Assembly (NCBI RefSeq): GCF_043290135.1
Contig: NC_134700.1
Span: forward strand, 159,870,053-159,934,052
Length of the DNA stretch: 64,000 nt
Direction of reading: 5' to 3'
Source of the DNA: Rhipicephalus microplus
Lineage: Eukaryota; Arthropoda; Arachnida; Ixodida; Ixodidae
This document shows positions 46,830 to 57,011 of this stretch, piece after piece. The notes beneath the pieces were generated by a model. That model worked only from the letters and a program-made list of their open reading frames with translations. It searched no databases and was not told where the DNA came from. The position numbers were made by a program, and so were the translations under genes. The stretch's first letter is position 1, and the number at the start of each line of letters is the position of its first letter.

Positions 46830-48790
46830 CCGATGAAAAAGCAGGATGACATCACCGCTGAAGCAAACAAGTGGACCAACAACTGCCACTGCGATTCAAC
46901 GACGGTTTAAACGTGTTGTCTGCAAGGTGAATGGGACGCGAATTATCCCTCCGGTAAGAGGCATATTGACAGTTTATTTCACCTTTATTATTTAATATGC
47001 ATGAGTGCTGCTTTTTTTATTGTGATGGCAACAACTCCGAGCAAGGTTCGCGATTACTTTAACCAGACGACAAAGAAAGCGCAGAAAACCGGCAAGCGAG
47101 TGGCGGCGAGCGTCGTCTGCTAGAGGGTAATAGCGCATAGCCGCCAAGCGGCGTCGAGGGGCATAATCGAGAGAGTAAAGGGGAGGACACGGCGGCGCTC
47201 ACACGACAGGCACAAAAATAAGGAGGCACTGTTATAACACGCACGCACAAACACACATAAACAGCTGTTTGGAACTTTGCGCCACTCGTTTGCGAAAAAA
47301 CACTTTCCTTGCTCAAGAAAGCAAGTCACGATTCGTTTTGTTAGGTTATCTTTTTGCCGATACATTTATTAAAATTCAGTGCATGTGCGAAATTGTTTGA
47401 AAAGAGCAGTTATGCTTAGTGTCGTCATCTGTGGCATGAACAAATTACTTGAAGCTCTTGTAACGGGCACAATAAGAAAGAAGTGGCAAATCGATAAAAA
47501 TTTTTGTTAGCTGAAGCTATGGCATAATTTTAAACACTCCTGCATCAATAACAGCTTGCACGGCACCTAAAATTGCTTTGTTTTAGCTGCGGCAACTGCC
47601 TGTGGATGTTTTTCGGCAAAGAACAACGTAAAGGGAAAAGCAAAAAGTTTGTGCGAAGGTGAGAAAGAAAAGGTTGCGAACATATTTTTTCTCATTTTTC
47701 TTTTCATCAGTTCATGTCATTTGGAGTAGAGTGGTGTGGCAAACAATGCAGTGTTGCATTGTGCACTGTAAGTGTAGTGTGCGTTCAGTGCAGTTTTACT
47801 GTTCAGCGGGTCTTTTTTATAATGTTGCCTATATGTGTATTATATACTTATGATATTGAAGCTGTATTGCCACGCGTTGCAGTGCAATGAACCTATCTCT
47901 TTGTAGCCGCGTACTTCAAATATTGAGAAACTGGGCACGTGCATAGCAATAATATGGATTCAAAATTGATGTTCTCACTCATCGAACGATTCTCATGATT
48001 TATTTAAAATCTGTGCATAGACACGCAGTAGCATCGTGTGCTTGCCGCACTGATGGTGCAGCCTACACGAAGCTAATCGGTGAATTTAAAGGACGCTTTG
48101 TGGCTCACGAAAGAGTATCGGGTGCTGTGTAAATTTTCTAATCATTTCAAAAGGGCCTCTGAGTTCCACGTTTCTGCGGTCCCCATTTCTGAGGCTGCAA
48201 AAGCTTCCCCACGCCTGTTTAGTTTGCTGCGAACCAAAATCAGTCGCAAGAGCTTATGGGAGTGTCCTCTCTTAACTTTCTATATATTACTCTATGCTGT
48301 TCCTTTGTCTTGCTGTGTCTGCATGCGTGCTTTTCTTCTTATTTCTCCTAAGCACTGGCAATGCATAGAAGTTCATTCTTCCAACTAGCTCAACAAGCTG
48401 TTTGGAGCATATTCACATTGTGTAGCCCACTGGTTGAGTCTCTTGTCCAGGGAGGTTAGTTCAGACGGCTATAACGTAAAGAGGCTATTTGCATGAGCAG
48501 GTAAATATTCATAACAAAGTGCACACACACACATACAAGAAGGGCGGAAGTAACTAACGACACGAGTGCCGACTGTTGCAAACTGATAAAAAATAGCGTG
48601 GCCTTCAGGTGTTTAACTCTTTCGTGTCGTGACACAGTAGTATAAAGTTCTTTAGAGCAGAGTAACAAAGTTGAGGATTATTCTAACTCTTGTCTTTAGC
48701 ATGACTGTAATAAAACCAGTATAAGTGGTTCATTGACCCGAGAAAAAGCTGGTGTGCAAGGCTATGATTCGCAGAACTTGATGCGCTACT
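46830..48790. other. Intronic interval, no gene recognised
   Basis: Sequence between the P-element-like remnant and the next host exon. The GC-rich minus-strand stretch at 47060-47316 may be the remnant's 5' region but carries no motif. Confidence 0.45.
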
Positions 48791-48793
48791 TAC

Positions 48794-48952
48794 TCGTCGA
48801 CCTTGTCGTCAGCTACGCCCCTCGGGAAGCAACCAGCGTAGGCCAGGCGTAGCGTCAAGGGTGCCTCTTCGCTTGTAGCAATTGTAGACACGTTGTTCGC
48901 GTTGAATTCAGATCTATTATCAGTCAGGGAGGCGAGTTTGCAAGCCAGTGCC
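48794..48952 (-). CDS. Host gene, most 5' exon visible (159 nt)
   Basis: Acceptor GCATTCTTTAG, donor GTCGACGA/GTAAGT. It encodes ALACKLASLTDNRSEFNANN, then VSTIATSEEA, PLTLRLAYAG and CFPRGVADDKVD, with a codon split at each end (enters with one base, leaves GA). Contains the sequon NVS and two Cys. The exon before it should end with two bases of a split codon; I could not find it in 48953-64000. Confidence 0.72.
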
Positions 48953-48959
48953 CTAAAGA

Positions 48960-49980
48960 ATGCAAAACTGTGCTAAGCATGTGCTGCACAGGGCTACTAA
49001 TAGTCATTTAAAGGTTTTGGAAAAAATTAGACTGCCTATACCAAACCCGAGTACTTGTGAAAAGACAATGTTTCATACAGGAAATACTGCACTTATTCGC
49101 AATAATAGCATAACGTACATAAAAAAAGTCTTACCGCTAAAATCATGAAACTTATCATGATCCTGCCGATTGCCTATAGACATTCACGTGGTCCTTCCGT
49201 TTACTCGATTCAACATTTCGATAGAGTGACATATATCAGGTGTGCGAATGACACGTCGTCGCTGGAGTATTGCTGCTTGCATGTAACATATGGTTGTGAC
49301 GGCTTTGATAATCATTTTATTACCTTGTTGGGCCCCATAACATGACGCCCGTTTGCTGACGCGCATTTGATATAGTACATTTAATACACCACAACAGATT
49401 AGTACAAATGAAGATACATATGTCCCGAAGCCGCCGCGGTCATCAGCATAACTAGCGCGATAATTTTTATGTAAGCATGTTTGTCATGCGTACATCAGCA
49501 TTAACACGACAATATGAACGAGAGAAAAGATCACGTTAGTTTCTTTCCGTCAGATACGACCTAATGAAACTAACGAAAAATGGTTGTCGCTTTGCAGTTT
49601 ATTTGATTGGTCACATGGGTTTGCGTAGTCCTGGGGGTGTTAGCTAGTGCCACAAGAGAGACATAACGGTGAGTATGGAAAGTGTCCAACGAGGCTGCAT
49701 TAGGGAATGACGGGGTGTTCGTTGACAACTAGAGCGCGAAGAATTCAATCGGAAAGGATGAATTCAGCACCAAGAAGATTTGAAAGTTCAGAGATGGTGA
49801 TTTACGAGGCAGGATAGAGTCCCACGATGCCGAACAGGCAGTGGCTGGGGACGTTCAAAACCGGGAAGGAGCATCCGACGGCGACGCCAAGGACCAAGAC
49901 GACGAGACCCCGCAGAATGTAGGCGTCAACAGACAGTGTACACAGCTCTTGTCAAACAAGCCGGCCTCCATCGTTACCCA
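48960..49980. other. No gene recognised
   Basis: Sequence between the most 5' host exon seen and the Ty3/gypsy complex. A minus-strand donor-like GCG/GTAAGA lies near 49134 but could not be linked to a plausible exon. Confidence 0.4.
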
Positions 49981-49990
49981 ATAATAATAA

Positions 49991-50022
49991 CAGCATACTT
50001 GTTTAACGTCCCAGAAGCGCAA
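49991..50022 (-). repeat. Old SINE copy, left part (continues at 60227)
   Basis: CTTGTTTAACGTCCCAGAAG leads directly into the 5' LTR at 50023. This is the 3' end of an antisense Ruka-like copy whose remainder is found 10 kb away, just after the 3' LTR. An AAT microsatellite precedes it, as in the copy at 22.5 kb. Confidence 0.7.
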
Positions 50023-50180
50023 TGTTGCTACGTAGCTGACATATCAGTGGTCAGAAGACGACAATGAGAAGTGGTCTGAGGAAAGCGCCACCATGCTTTC
50101 CTCCATCTTAGTCGATGCTATACGCATCGGTGTCAATATAGATTCCAAATACACACGCTTCGTGCCATTTTTACGTAACA
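50023..50180 (+). repeat. 5' LTR of outer gypsy element (158 bp)
   Basis: Begins TGTTGCTACGTAG and ends TTTTTACGTAACA, giving TG...CA ends with a short inverted TGTTGC/GTAACA. It aligns with 60071-60226 through shared blocks such as CATATCAG-GGTCAGAAGACGA and CCATCTTAGTCGATGCT. The primer binding site after it was not recognisable. Confidence 0.82.
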
Positions 50181-50259
50181 TCTTTGCGGCGGAGGTGTGG
50201 AGTACTTTCCTGTCTTCATCACGAAGCTCCGCAATGGCCTAATCATCGTAGGTACAACC

Positions 50260-51614
50260 ATGTCACAGGTTGAACAACCATCGTCTTCATCACCTGCCCC
50301 TTCCATGACATGTATACGTCGCTCTACCTCCTGTTCGTGATCCCGGTGTATTTTCCGGTCAGAACGGCGTTGATGTCGACAAATGGATCAACCAGTACGA
50401 ACGGGTCAGCGCAAGCTATAGGTGGGACCCGACTCTTATGGTTGCCAGTGTGCTTTTTTACCTCAATGGCCCACCGCGGGTGTGGTTCGAGACGCACGAA
50501 GCGGATATTACAAGCTGGGACTTCTTTAAATATAAGATCCGCGACCTTTTTGAAACACCGGTGGGGGCAGATCGCAGCGCGACAGACGTCGACGGAATCT
50601 TACGTCGCGTACATTCACGACATCATCGCCCTATGCCACCAGATTGATTGATTGATTTGTGGGGTTTAACGTCCCAAAACCACCATATGATTATGAGAGA
50701 CGCCGTAGTGGAGGGCTCCGGAAATTTTGACCACCTGGGGTTCTTTAACGTGCGCCCAAATCTGAGCACACGGGCCTACAACATTTCCGCCTCCATCGGA
50801 AATGCAGCCGCCGCAGCCGGGAATCGAACCCGCGACCTGCGGGTCAGCAGCCGAGTACCTTAGCCACTAGACCACCGCGGCGGGGCTATGCCACCAGATT
50901 GACGAGCACATGAGTGAGTCTGAGAAAGTGGCCCATGTGCTGAAAGGCATAGCAGACGACGCTTTTAATCTTCTAGTGTACAACAACGTTGACACCGTCG
51001 ACGCCATCATTAAACGGTGCCGGCGGTTTGAAGAATCCGAGAGCCGCCGTATTACACAGTGATTCACCCGGCTGCCCAACATGGCCACGACCTCATCGTG
51101 TGAAGCCACCCGTCAGTCCCCCACGTATGACAACGTCACGCGCATTGTTCGCCGGGAAATCGAAGCCGCCTTTCCGGCTCCTCTTCAGCCACCCATTTTC
51201 GCAACGCTTGCCTCTGACCAACAACAGTCGTCAGTGGCGTTAATAGAAGCTGTGGTGAGGCAGGAGTTCGCGAGCCTCGGCCTTTCAACAGCATGTCTCT
51301 CGACTCGCCCTAAAGTCCCGTCTCACTCCCCAGGACACGCTCGCCGTTTACCTCCAACAATGCCCTTCCGTAACCCTTCGGAATGGCGAACACCCGACGA
51401 CCGGCCTATTTGTTTTTCCTGCCACCAGCCTGGGCAGGTTTCTCGCTATTGGCGCCGTCGTTGGTCAAACCAACTACGCCAGACCTTCTCTACCTCTGCA
51501 GACATACGCCCGATGACCCCTCGACGTTCAGCCGCCACACCCTTCAATTTCTATTCGTCGTCATCTTACAAGCTTTCCACTGACGCCCCTTTTGCCCGGT
51601 CGCCGCTACACTGA
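50260..51614 (+). pseudogene. Outer gypsy gag remnant, split by SINE
   Basis: Start near 50260 (MSQVEQPSSS). The capsid-like region (WDPTLMVASVLFYLNGPPRV, VWFETHEADITSWDFFKYKI) has a frameshift, then the SINE at 50648-50885. It then resumes with EHMSESEKVAHVLKGIADDA and FNLL. The nucleocapsid zinc knuckle survives only as CFSCHQPGQVSRYW, where the usual Gly-His and final Cys are lost. Gag forms the particle that packages element RNA. Confidence 0.75.
50648..50885 (-). repeat. Ruka-type SINE inserted in gypsy gag
   Basis: An antisense full-length copy with perfect 17-bp duplications CTATGCCACCAGATTGA (about 50631-50647 and 50886-50902). The gag frame continues on either side, so the insertion postdates the outer element. 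The B box reads GGTTCGATTCC on the sense strand, one change from consensus. Confidence 0.93.
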
Positions 51615-51835
51615 TGCCCCTTCGTTCGGTCACCGCAGCTCCCGCTCCCCGTCACTGCTACGTCACCAATCCTGCTCTCCGCCGCCTCGATGCTTTTCCT
51701 CGCCGAGTTCTCTGGACGATCGCAGCAGGAAAACTAGATATTGCAGCTTGTACAGGTGAAGCTGCAATACCAATGACGGCAGAAAATTCTCTACTGATGC
51801 TTCCCACGCACCACAGCCTGCTTGAAGTATATAAG

Positions 51836-52249
51836 TCAACCATGTTCCTGTGACCGCCCTCATTGACACAGGTGCGCACCTGTCTATTATGAGCGCTTCT
51901 CTACGCCGCCGCTTGCAAAAAATTATGACGCCATCTACGACGCAGGCAATACGTGTTGCCGATGGCGGTACTGTACCAGTAATCGGAAGGCGCACTGCTC
52001 GTGTCAGCATTGCTGGTCGTCACGCCATGGACCTTTTTGCCGTGCTAGCCTGTTGTCCTCATGACCTCATACTTGGCCTTGATTTCCCTTCAACACACTC
52101 GGTCTTAATTGACTGTTCGTCTGGTATCCTCAGCCTTGATCTTCCAATCTTTGCCAACCACTCTGCAAAGCCCACCAGCCGCTTGAGCCCAACCACTTTC
52201 GTTCGCCTGCCACCTCGTGCCGTCGCGTACGTGTGTTTGTCATCCACCC
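51836..52249 (+). pseudogene. Outer gypsy aspartic protease domain
   Basis: The open stretch from about 51850 shows the retropepsin signature VTALIDTGAHLSIMS. Later come LILGLDFPSTHSVLIDC (the ILG-D flap-proximal motif) and PPRAVAYV. The protease cleaves Gag and Pol. The frame is cut at 52250 by the start of the inserted minus-strand element's LTR; the host frame resumes after 57011. Confidence 0.8.
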
Positions 52250-52417
52250 TGTATCGCGCGCTGCGATAAAGCAAGACGCCAGCCTCGTGTTGCTGGAGAA
52301 CGACCCACTGCCTTTAATCGAGTGGGATTATATACATGTGAGGGGCAAGAGTGACAGCCTACGCGGAGCACCGTCTGCGCATAGCACTGGCTCGCTTCAG
52401 AAGACACACTCAATACA
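52250..52417 (-). repeat. 3' LTR of nested gypsy element (168 bp)
   Basis: Starts TGTATCGCGCGCTGCGAT and ends CACTCAATACA on the plus strand. A polypurine tract (TAGAGGGGCT on the minus strand, 52418-52427) lies just inside, as expected at the 3' LTR of a minus-strand element. Confidence 0.85.
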
Positions 52418-52707
52418 AGCCCCTCTATTTGAGAGGAGACAACACGGAACTGGAAAGGAACACAAGAAAGTGCAGTTTCCGTAGATTACGTCATTGGTTC
52501 ATCTGTACGACAGTCCCGCCGTTAACACAGGTTGCACATGTGCTTCATGGTGCTTGCACAAAGTTAGATGGTGAGGGGGTCTACGCTGCCGTAGCGACCT
52601 CCGCAGAGCCGGTACAGGTGACGCAGAGGTTGGAGCTCTGGCCACAGTAGGCGCTGTGGGCATTGACACTGGTGTCACTTGTGTTGAAGCACTTTCGTCG
52701 TCCCATT

Positions 52708-53621
52708 TTACAAGCTCTGGAGGATCTCTATGAAAGGCTTCTTGAGTGGGTAAAATGTGTTGCCGGTTACGTCGCAGTAGCCTCCCTCCCTATGTGGAGA
52801 CCAGGTTTGAGCCAACGGCTCTACGATCTTTGCTTTCGTAGTCCACGTTCCGTTCTTCACTCGTACGACATCTCCTTTCTTTAGAGGAACCAGTGAGCGC
52901 TTGTTGGTCTCCATTTGGCGGCGTTTGAAGACTAGTTTCCGGGGTTCCGGGGTTCCGGGCTTTCTTGGGATGCACGGCAACGTCGAGCGCAGGATCCGAC
53001 GCTGGAGCAGCTCCGCAGGCGATTGGCCGTCGGATTCCAGCGGTGTAGTCCTGTACGAGAAAAGCCCCAGCCAAACATCTTGTTTAGCTTCCATGCTTTT
53101 TTTTGAGATCCTCTTCACTATTTGTACCCCTTTTTCCGTTAGCCCGTTGGACTGCGGGAATTCTGGACTGGAGGTAACATGTCGAAACTCGTACGCTTGT
53201 GAAAATGCAGCAAATTCTTTGCTTGCAAATTTTCGGCCATTGTACAGACCTCCATGGGGATACCATATCGGGCAAAGATGGCCCTGACTGATTCGATCAC
53301 CACTCTCGCCGACGTTTCTTTGAGCATATTTACTTCAGGGGAGGTTTGAATAGGCGTCGTAGGCGCAGAGATACGATTTTCCGCCGTATTCAAAAAGAGG
53401 CCTTTACCAACCCTATACCAGGCTTGGTGTGGCACAGGACGCATTTGAAATGGCTCTCGTGGCTGGCAGTACGCACGCTTTTTGCAAACTGCGTAGGTCT
53501 GAGCAAATTTGTCAATATCAGAATTCATTCCGGAACAAAATACTGTACGGTGCGCTCTTAATTTGCTCTTATTCAAGCCAATGTGTCCTTGGTAGATCTT
53601 TTCCAAGATTTCCTTCCGCAT
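52708..53621 (-). pseudogene. Nested gypsy integrase remnant
   Basis: The N-terminal HHCC zinc domain is at about 53600-53490 (HIGLNKSKLRA..., DKFAQTYAVCKKR; the first Cys is changed to Tyr). A reduced catalytic core follows, in which ARYGIPMEV and NLLHFHKRTSF are recognisable but much of the core is missing or frameshifted. The C-terminal part (LGLFSYRTTPLESDGQSPAE, LKKGDVVRVKNGTWTTKAKI) is nearly intact at 53118-52708. Integrase joins element DNA to the chromosome. Confidence 0.75.
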
Positions 53622-53999
53622 GTTTGCTGGTATTATAATCTTGCAGCCTTTAAGAAGGACGTCTTTGACTTAAGATATAGCTTGCCAGCAAATGACATGA
53701 GCTCTCCTTTGATAGGCAGGCCGGCAACAATGCTGTTATGAACATAGCTTAGACATGGGTCTTTGCTGGTTTCCATTACAAGCCTGTTCCACGTGTAGTC
53801 ACTGACAAGTTACTGCACTAAACTTACAGCGTGCACGTCTGCGTTGTCACTCGTGATGTCAGCCCCGTCGTCTTTGATTGAAGCCCTTGATAACATGTCG
53901 GCGAGCACCAGCTGCTTCCTCGTAACGAAGTATGGGTCGATGTCGTAACGCAATAACCGTAAGAAAAACCGCTGCAGTCTGGATGCGATATCGCATATT

Positions 54000-54829
54000 G
54001 CTTTTTTATAGATGGCGATCAAGGGTACGATGATCAGTTTCGACTATTACTTTGTGTCCGTATACGAAGTGGTCAAATCGTTCACAGCCATACAGAATGG
54101 CCATTGTCTCTTTTTCTATTTGAGAATACCACTGCGCCGTATCCGATAATAGTGAGTTTTAGAATAGCGCACCGCGAGCCCTTGCGGTGCGGTCGCTGCC
54201 ACTGCGCATGCGTCGTAGCGCGAGTCGGCGTTCGCGTTTGCGTACCACACGCAAAAAAAATCCGAAATTGCGTGTGGTGATGGCGGCCCGCATGTGGTCC
54301 GCAAGCGCTGGTTTCGACGCTACGGGCGGTAATGGTGGCCCGCATGTGGCCCGCAAGCACTGGTTTTGAGGCTACGGTGTCACTGGGATCGTGCGTGCGA
54401 ATCGCAGTAGGGCAAACGCTATTCTAAAACTCACATGGCGCCCGCTACGCCCGCAACGCCCGCAGCGCTTGCAAACGGTATTATAAAACTCCCTAATACC
54501 TTTGACGCATAAGCCACCCGGTTTCCAATGGTTGCCAGGACATTGCAGAAGCGCGGCACCCATTCCATTTTGCGACACGTCACAGGACATTTTAATTTCT
54601 TTTTGGGATCGAATATTGCTAGCAGTGGGTGCTTTCCCAAAGTATCACATAGTTGTTTCCATTCTTGCGCTTGGTTTTCTGACCATTCAAAAACCGCGTC
54701 ATTCTTGATGAAGATTCTGAGTAGCGTTGTATTCTCAGTGAGCGACGCCATGAACTCGGCAAAATAGTTTACAACACCCAGCATTCGTTGGACTGTGACC
54801 TTATCGGCTGGTGGCGGCATTTCTATCAT
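54000..54829 (-). pseudogene. Nested gypsy RNase H region, split by a MITE
   Basis: Begins in the RT thumb (VQRMLGVVNYFAEFM, VFEWSENQAQEWKQL). RNase H follows with a frameshift: DVSQNGMGAALLQ, then AYASKV up to 54498. The 344-bp insertion intervenes, and the domain resumes left of 54150 with TAQWYSQIEKETMAILYGCE and VIVETDHR. The two halves meet exactly when the insertion and one AAT copy are removed. RNase H degrades the RNA strand during reverse transcription. Confidence 0.8.
54151..54494. mobile_element. MITE, 344 bp, with 3-bp target duplication
   Basis: Terminal inverted repeats AGTGAGTTTTAGAATAGCG and CGGTATTATAAAACTCCCT pair at 16 of 19 positions. An additional internal copy of the end, CGCTATTCTAAAACTCAC, at 54417-54434 matches the left end almost exactly. 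AAT flanks both sides (54148-54150 and 54495-54497). The interior is GC-rich with an approximate 51-bp duplication (ATGGCGGCCCGCATGTGG / ATGGTGGCCCGCATGTGG) and a CCACACGCAA/TTGCGTGTGG hairpin. No coding. A 3-bp duplication fits PIF/Harbinger-type elements, but the superfamily is uncertain. Confidence 0.75.
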
Positions 54830-54966
54830 AACCTTTATAAGGGAAGGGCTGGGCCTGATGCCTTCAGCACCGATAACGTCACCCAGGAATTAAATCTGTT
54901 AGACGCCGACTGTGCACTTTGCTCGATTTAACATCAAGCCTGCATGTTCTGCAGCCTGTAATGCAA

Positions 54967-55132
54967 GTACCCCAGATTAGTATGTCGTCAACATACACTT
55001 TTACACCAGGGACTGCTTCAAAAATGTCATTGAGCGTCTGCTGAAAGATGTACCCCAGATTATTATGTCGTCAACATACACTTTTACACCAGGGACTACT
55101 TCAAAAATTTCATTGAGCGTCTGCTGAAAGAC
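54967..55132 (-). repeat. 83-bp tandem duplication over the RT active site
   Basis: Units 54967-55049 and 55050-55132 are near identical. Each contains GTCGTCAACATAC, the antisense of the YVDD codons, so the polymerase active-site motif occurs twice. Because 83 is not a multiple of three, the copies are in different frames and the protein is destroyed. A second 20-bp duplication (55412-55451) lies upstream in the same gene. Confidence 0.85.
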
Positions 55133-55720
55133 CTCTGGCACCAACGAAATGCCAAGTGGCAACCTCAAAAACCGATAACGTTGAAACGGTGTTGAGAATG
55201 TACAAATCCTCAAGTTTCGTCTCCTAACGGGATATTATGAAACCCAGAGTTCGCATCTAATCGTGAGAAGACTACGGCGTCTGCGAGTTCTGCTTCGATA
55301 TCTTCGCGTCAAGGCATTTCGTAGTGCTCCCGCTTTAGATTTTCGTTAATATTTAAAGGGTCAATGCAAACATGGAGCTTGCCGTCCTTCTTTCGTACAG
55401 GAACAAGTGGGCTCACCCAATCTGTAGGTTCCTCACCCAATCTGTAGGTTCCTTGACTTTGGCGGCTATTCTGGCTGGCTCCATGCGCTGTATAGTTCTT
55501 CCTTGAGTGGTTCCTGTAGGGCCAAGGGCACCCGGCGAGTCGTTTGGACGACTGGTTTGGCTCTCTCACGGAGCACCATCCGGTAGCGTTGCTGGACGCA
55601 GCCTGTGCCACAAAACAAGTGTAGAAAGTATTTAACCACTTTCTCTGGGCTATTTTCAGATACCCTGTGAACTCGTAGAGACAGGAGTCCTGCTTGTTCA
55701 CATGCTTGCAGGCCAAGTAT
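55000..55720 (-). pseudogene. Nested gypsy reverse transcriptase remnant
   Basis: Visible motifs right to left are LKEELYSA, WVSPLVPVRKKDGKLHVCID (fingers), PLNINENLKREHYEMP, a damaged motif A region near 55280, RFLRLPLGISLVPEVFQQTL, and VPGVKVYVDDIIIWGT (YVDD catalytic block). Frameshifts, the 20-bp duplication and the 83-bp duplication disrupt it. Confidence 0.78.
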
Positions 55721-55909
55721 CGCTTGACGTCCGTTGCGCACGAGGAAGAAGTCCATTATGGTTTTGCGACTGTCAATTTCCACTTCTGCCCTGATAACGC
55801 CCAAGTGTTTAATCAGACCCCCACCGTAGAAACGCAAGACCGCACTGCTCGGTTGAAGTAGTGGCATCGGGTGCATTTTCATAAGGTCCGATGGGCAGCA
55901 AGTTAGCTT
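55466..55909 (-). pseudogene. Nested gypsy protease remnant
   Basis: Linked to the end of the gag-pol region (VDNFHVLEISGNKIDKERDW, then WTVEARVNNASVQLKGHGI and a stop near 55909). The following stretch has LRFYGGGLIKHLGVIRAEVE and FFLVRNGRQAILGLQACEQA, matching the distal half of gypsy proteases. The DTG catalytic motif itself is not visible, probably lost to the lesion near 55900. Confidence 0.6.
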
Positions 55910-56039
55910 CAGATCCCGTGTCCTTTGAGTTGCACTGACGCATTGTTCACGCGTGCTTCTACAGTCCAGTCGCGTTCCTTGTCGATTTTGTTACCCGAAA
56001 TTTCGAGGACGTGAAAGTTGTCTACAGATTCTTCGAGTT

Positions 56040-56740
56040 TGTCGACATTAGCAGTCACCATACAGCAAACTGCCAAGTGGTCCTTTTTTGCACTTTCTGC
56101 ATGCCTTTCCAAACGCAGGGCAATCACGCGGCTCGTGTGTTCGCCCACATTTCCGACACTTGTAGTCTGTGCGCCTGTAAGTACGTGCCACGTGGCTTTG
56201 TTTGCACACCGGGTCAACCTGCTTCGTGTCTTGACCCCAAGCTTTTTGGTGTGCTGCGGATATTTCTGCTGCCTTGCAAGTTTTCTCGGCATTTTCCAAG
56301 GTAAGCTTGTTGTCTGCTACCAGCTTCTCTCTTACTTTAGTATCCTAGTTCCGAAGACGATTTGGTCTCAGACCACTGAATTAGTCAATGCGCCAAAGTT
56401 TCACGCTCGGGCTTGAGTCTTCAAATCTCTCAGAAAATGTTCGAAAGGCTCACCCGGCTCCTGGACCCTCTTCCAGAAGACGTACCGCTCGTAGACTTCG
56501 TTTTGTTGGGCGTCACAGTACTCCTCGAACTTTTTGACCACCGTAGCGTAGTCAAGGCCACTTTCGCCTTCCGCAAAAGTGAAGGTGTTGTAGACCTCAA
56601 TGGCTTCTTTGCCTGCGATACTCAGAAGATGGGCACCTTTCGCTGTCTCCGGGCGAGGCTTCTTGTCGGTGGTTTCGGACGAGAACAGAAACAGATTGAA
56701 ATTCTGTATGAGCAACTTCTAGTTCCTACTGATGTCCCCT
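56040..56740 (-). pseudogene. Nested gypsy gag and zinc-knuckle remnant
   Basis: A capsid-like segment (LLSIAGKEAIEVYNTFTFAE, YERYVFWKRVQEPGEPFEHF, LRDLKTQARA) is followed by a nucleocapsid region with CRKCGRTHEPRDCPAFGKAC and CRKCKK at about 56150-56090. Frameshift and stop lie between them near 56350-56400. The spacing to the primer binding site (56829-56843) is short. Confidence 0.72.
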
Positions 56741-56828
56741 GTAAAACGTAGCGGGTCCGGTGGCTTCACAAATTCCATCACTGTTCTTTTCCAGGCGCCC
56801 CGGGACACCTATCAAAACCGGTGACTCG

Positions 56829-56843
56829 CCACTTCTGACACCA
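56829..56843 (-). promoter_or_regulatory. Primer binding site, tRNA-Leu type
   Basis: Directly inside the right LTR the minus strand reads TGGTGTCAGAAGTGG. This is complementary to a 3' end CCACTTCTGACACCA, as in animal tRNA-Leu. It fixes both the orientation of the element and the LTR boundary. Confidence 0.72.
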
Positions 56844-57011
56844 TTTATCACGCGATGCGATAAAGCAGGACGCCAGCCTCGGGTTGCTGGAGAACGACCC
56901 ACTGCCTTTAATTGAGTGTGCTTATATTCAGGTGAGTGGCAAGGATGACAGCCTGCGCAAAGCGCCGTCTGCGCATAGCGCGGGCTCGCTTCAGATGACA
57001 CACTCGATACA
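56844..57011 (-). repeat. 5' LTR of nested gypsy element (168 bp)
   Basis: Starts TTTATCACGCGATGCGAT (TG changed to TT) and ends CACTCGATACA on the plus strand. It has the same length as the left LTR. The host element's pol frame resumes a few bases to the right (CCCGTTCCTGACGGTGG). Confidence 0.85.

Larger units (their letters stand above)
21659..48952 (-). other. Host gene span, at least four 3' exons, product unknown
   Basis: Minus-strand gene running from beyond 48952 down to its stop at 21659-21661. Exons are 48794-48952 (159 nt), 42479-42604 (126 nt), 25136-25211 (76 nt) and 21659-21766 (108 nt with stop). Introns are about 6.2, 17.3 and 3.4 kb. Every junction has GT-AG ends and the phases (+2/1, +2/1, 0) join into about 156 residues with no stop. 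The introns contain the satellite, the large LINE, the mariner and the P-element-like remnant. Four N-x-S/T sequons suggest a secreted or lumenal chain. I do not recognise the family. The 5' exons lie beyond 48952 and were not found. Confidence 0.75.
52250..57011 (-). mobile_element. Nested Ty3/gypsy LTR retrotransposon
   Basis: A complete minus-strand element, 4.76 kb, inside the outer element. LTRs of 168 bp lie at 52250-52417 and 56844-57011 and differ at about 21 positions by eye (12-13%). The primer binding site abuts the right LTR and a polypurine tract abuts the left. The order right to left is gag, zinc knuckle, protease, RT, RNase H, integrase, with many lesions. A MITE interrupts RNase H. 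It is a different lineage from the outer element (short LTR, gypsy-type integrase). No clean target duplication was found. Confidence 0.88.

Noticed and set aside
47059..47316. Secreted-looking minus-strand frame
   Set aside because: The peptide's Cys/Ser richness follows from base composition near the P-element-like remnant; no splice or conservation evidence.
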